From: Desulfarculus sp.
GTDB lineage: Bacteria; Desulfobacterota; Desulfarculia; Desulfarculales; Desulfarculaceae
Direction of reading: 5' to 3'
Length of the DNA stretch: 7,453 nucleotides
Assembly (NCBI GenBank): GCA_020216625.1
Contig: JAIUYB010000096.1
Coordinates: forward strand, 1-7,453
Shown here: positions 5,736 to 7,453 of the stretch, in pieces
Layout of the letters: every line of letters begins with the position of its first letter
Position numbering within the stretch: position 1 is the first letter of the stretch
The notes under the pieces: generated by a model
What the model saw: only the letters and a program-made list of their open reading frames with translations
What the model was told of the DNA's origin: nothing
Database searches by the model: none
Program-made: the position numbers and the translations under genes

Positions 5736-7172
5736 ATGAGGGCTAGGCGGGCGATTATCACCTGCGGGGCGGTGGTGCTGGCGGTGCTGGCCTGTGCCGG
5801 CCTGACCATGGGCGCGCAGCCGCTCAAGATCTTCCTGGGCGAATCCACCACCCTTTCTCTGCCCTACCAGTTCTCCAAGCTGGCGGTGGGCGACCCCACG
5901 GTGGCCGACTACCTGGTGCAGAAGAACGATCCCGCCGGGGCCGAGGTCCTGCTCAACGGCAAGCGCGGCGGCTCCACCAACCTGATCGTCTGGGACGCCG
6001 AGGGCAAGCAGCGGGACGTGATCGGCATCACGGTCCTGATCAAGGACCTCCAGGCCTACGCCAGGGAGATCCAGGCCGTGGTCGGCCGCGCGCCCAACCT
6101 GCGCTTCCGGGTGGCCGGGGACCGCCTGGTCATCGAGGGCGAGGTGGACACCCCCCGCCAGATGAACCTGCTCAACCAGGTGCTGGGCGACTCTCCCCAG
6201 GTGATCAAGATGGTCACCCTCTCGCCCCTGGCCCTGAACGTCATCGCCGAGACCATCCGGCAGCACGTGGCCGACCAAAACGTCAAGGTGAGGCCGGTGG
6301 GGCAGAAGATCGTGCTGGAGGGCGTTGTCTACGGCAAGGAGCAGGCTGAACGCCTGGATGCCCTGGCCAAGCTCTACTACCCCGAGGTGCAGAACCTGCT
6401 CCAGGTCCAGGCCGCCGACCTGCGTCCCGGCTTCGGCGAGATGATCCAGGTGACGGCCAACTTCATGGAGGTCAACAACGCCACCATTGACGGCTGGGGC
6501 ATCTCCTGGCTGCCCATGGCCTCCGATAGCGGCAACCAGGTCACCGGCACCCAGCCCATCGGCACCGGCGAGGGCTTCGTGGGCTCCATCGTGGGCACCA
6601 TCAGCAACCTCTTTCCCAAGCTGACCCGGGCCAAGGAGATCGGCGGGGCCCGCATCCTGGAGACCAGCAGCATGAGCGTGCGCTCCGGCGACCTGGCCGC
6701 CTTCCAGAGCGGGGGCGAGATCGCCATCCCGGTCAGCCAGTCCTCCGGGGCCTCCACCATCAACTACAAGGAATACGGCGTCTTCCTGAACGTGCTGCCC
6801 ATCAGCGACGGCGACAACGTCTCCCTGAAACTGGAGGTGATCGTCAGCGCGCCCACCGAGGCCCAGTCCGGCGGGGCCTTCAACTTCACCAAGAGCCGGG
6901 TGGCCACGGTGCAGTATTGCAAGTCCGGCGACAGCGTGGCGGTGGGCGGGCTGGTCACCAACCGCGCCACCAAGCTTTTCGACACCCTGCCCAGCGGGGC
7001 CTCTGGGGCCTTGTTCCAACTCTACACCTCCGAGGAGTTCCAGAAGAAGGCCAGCCAGTTCGTGGTCTTCGTCACCCCGGCGGTGCTGCGCTCCGGCGCG
7101 CGCGAGGCCCACCGCGACCTGAAGAACCAAGTAGAGGACAAGTTCGAGGCCTACCAGGAGTACAAGCGCTAG
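5736..7172 (+). CDS. cpaC: Outer-membrane secretin CpaC/RcpA of the Tad pilus
   Basis: This 478-residue protein forms the multimeric outer-membrane channel through which the Flp pilus leaves. An N-terminal export signal (about 1-27, basic MRARR then a hydrophobic stretch) precedes the pilus-secretin N-terminal domain at about 28-104 (KIFLGESTTLSLPYQFSKLAVGDPTVADYL and TNLIVWDAEG). Two BON-like repeats follow: LRFRVAGDRLVIEGEVDTP (122-140) and VKVRPVGQKIVLEGVVYG (183-200). The secretin core begins near IQVTANFMEVNNATIDGWG (237-255) and ends with FVVFVTPAVL (442-451); GGEIAIPVSQSSG, YGVFLNVLP and VAVGGLV are characteristic. A charged C-terminal tail (452-478) could be a pilotin-binding or disordered end. 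The start at 5736 was chosen for its ribosome-binding site and because it begins the signal peptide; 5658 is the alternative. V-L-A-C at 17-20 resembles a lipobox. The next gene follows after 46 bases. Confidence 0.95.
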   Translation: MRARRAIITCGAVVLAVLACAGLTMGAQPLKIFLGESTTLSLPYQFSKLAVGDPTVADYLVQKNDPAGAEVLLNGKRGGSTNLIVWDAEGKQRDVIGITVLIKDLQAYAREIQAVVGRAPNLRFRVAGDRLVIEGEVDTPRQMNLLNQVLGDSPQVIKMVTLSPLALNVIAETIRQHVADQNVKVRPVGQKIVLEGVVYGKEQAERLDALAKLYYPEVQNLLQVQAADLRPGFGEMIQVTANFMEVNNATIDGWGISWLPMASDSGNQVTGTQPIGTGEGFVGSIVGTISNLFPKLTRAKEIGGARILETSSMSVRSGDLAAFQSGGEIAIPVSQSSGASTINYKEYGVFLNVLPISDGDNVSLKLEVIVSAPTEAQSGGAFNFTKSRVATVQYCKSGDSVAVGGLVTNRATKLFDTLPSGASGALFQLYTSEEFQKKASQFVVFVTPAVLRSGAREAHRDLKNQVEDKFEAYQEYKR

Positions 7173-7218
7173 TGGACGCATTCCATGGGATGGCCGCCGC
7201 GTGGGAGTGGCGGCGGGC

Positions 7219-7453
7219 ATGAGAGCGGCGGTGTTACCGGTGATCAGCGCCAAGGGCGGCGTGGGACGGAGTTTTTTCGCCGCCAACTTCGCCATCGCTC
7301 TCCTGCGCGAGACGCGGGGCCGGACCCTGCTCCTGGACCTGGACCTGGACTGGGCCGGCGACGCCCTGCTGCCCCTGGGGGGCCAGGCTCCCCGCCGCGC
7401 CCTGAGCGACCTGGCCCCCCTGCTGGCCGCCCTGCCCCCGACCATGCTCAAGG
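7219..7453 (+). CDS. cpaE: CpaE/TadZ-like ParA/MinD-family ATPase, N-terminal part (3' end outside window)
   Basis: Seventy-eight residues are visible before the window ends. The start resembles ParA/MinD P-loop ATPases: VISAKGGVGRSFFAANFAIALL (pieces at 8-29) is the deviant Walker A with the signature Lys at residue 12, and TLLLDLDLDWAGDALL (36-51) is the region that holds the conserved Asp residues after the second strand. Residue 17, usually the P-loop Lys of GK[ST], is Arg. Its place after cpaC points to CpaE/TadZ, which localises the Tad machine to a cell site. Most CpaE/TadZ proteins begin with a ~130-residue receiver-like domain; here the ATPase starts at residue ~5 and the secretin ends only 46 bases upstream, so that domain is absent. 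ATG at 7219 was chosen; in-frame GTG codons at 7201 and 7207 are alternatives that add only a few residues. Confidence 0.85.
   Translation, partial: MRAAVLPVISAKGGVGRSFFAANFAIALLRETRGRTLLLDLDLDWAGDALLPLGGQAPRRALSDLAPLLAALPPTMLK

Noticed and set aside
4754..5851. 365-codon open frame antisense to cpaB
   Set aside because: Repetitive His/Gln/Gly/Leu composition with no domain, opposite a clear CpaB gene.
5664..7451. 595-codon open frame antisense to cpaC
   Set aside because: The protein is His/Leu/Gly/Val-rich with no domain and mirrors the high-GC codon pattern of the secretin gene, whose domains are unmistakable.
1..7453. CRISPR arrays, tRNA or rRNA genes, insertion sequences
   Set aside because: No regularly spaced repeats, no tRNA-like or rRNA-like sequence, and no transposase or terminal inverted repeats were seen.

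Overview
The window comes from a high-GC bacterial chromosome: codon third positions are mostly G or C, and only the 1626-2102 intergenic region is noticeably AT-richer. The didermic secretion parts (a secretin and CpaB) mark a Gram-negative organism. A single-Cache sensor, a MoxR-type ATPase and a Tad pilus locus together fit a Desulfobacterota (former deltaproteobacterial) genome, but that assignment is an inference from style and content, not something proven by the sequence.

Left third (1-1625, minus strand): two genes read leftward. A MoxR-family AAA+ ATPase (762-1625) is followed after 36 bases by the 5' part of a membrane sensor (1-725). The sensor has a periplasmic single Cache domain between two membrane helices and runs out of the window just as its cytoplasmic part begins.

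Centre (1626-2102): a 477-base divergent intergenic region with no convincing gene. It holds candidate promoters for the leftward pair and should also contain the promoter and leader of the rightward pilus operon.

Right two thirds (2103-7453, plus strand): a tightly packed Tad (Flp, type IVb/IVc) pilus operon. The order is flp major pilin, tadV/cpaA prepilin peptidase, a TadE-type pseudopilin, a TadG-like protein, a second TadE/TadF-type pseudopilin, cpaB/rcpC, cpaC/rcpA secretin, and the start of a cpaE/tadZ ATPase. The first five genes are separated by 14 bases or less or overlap, so they are very likely co-transcribed. TadV should cleave the class III leaders of Flp and the two pseudopilins, and perhaps the TadG-like protein too. 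The pilins assemble at the inner membrane, and the fibre leaves through the CpaC channel stabilised by CpaB. CpaE should localise the machine. The motor ATPase (TadA/CpaF) and platform proteins (TadB, TadC) are not in the window and are expected downstream.

No wholly new system is evident. The unusual points are variations on the Tad theme: the pseudopilin genes sit directly behind tadV rather than at the far end of the operon; Flp and the TadG-like protein share an identical 12-residue leader-cleavage segment; the CpaE homologue has no room for the usual N-terminal receiver-like domain and carries Arg where the P-loop Lys is expected; and the cpaB-cpaC junction has a strong hairpin inside a tiny stop/start-coupled ORF.
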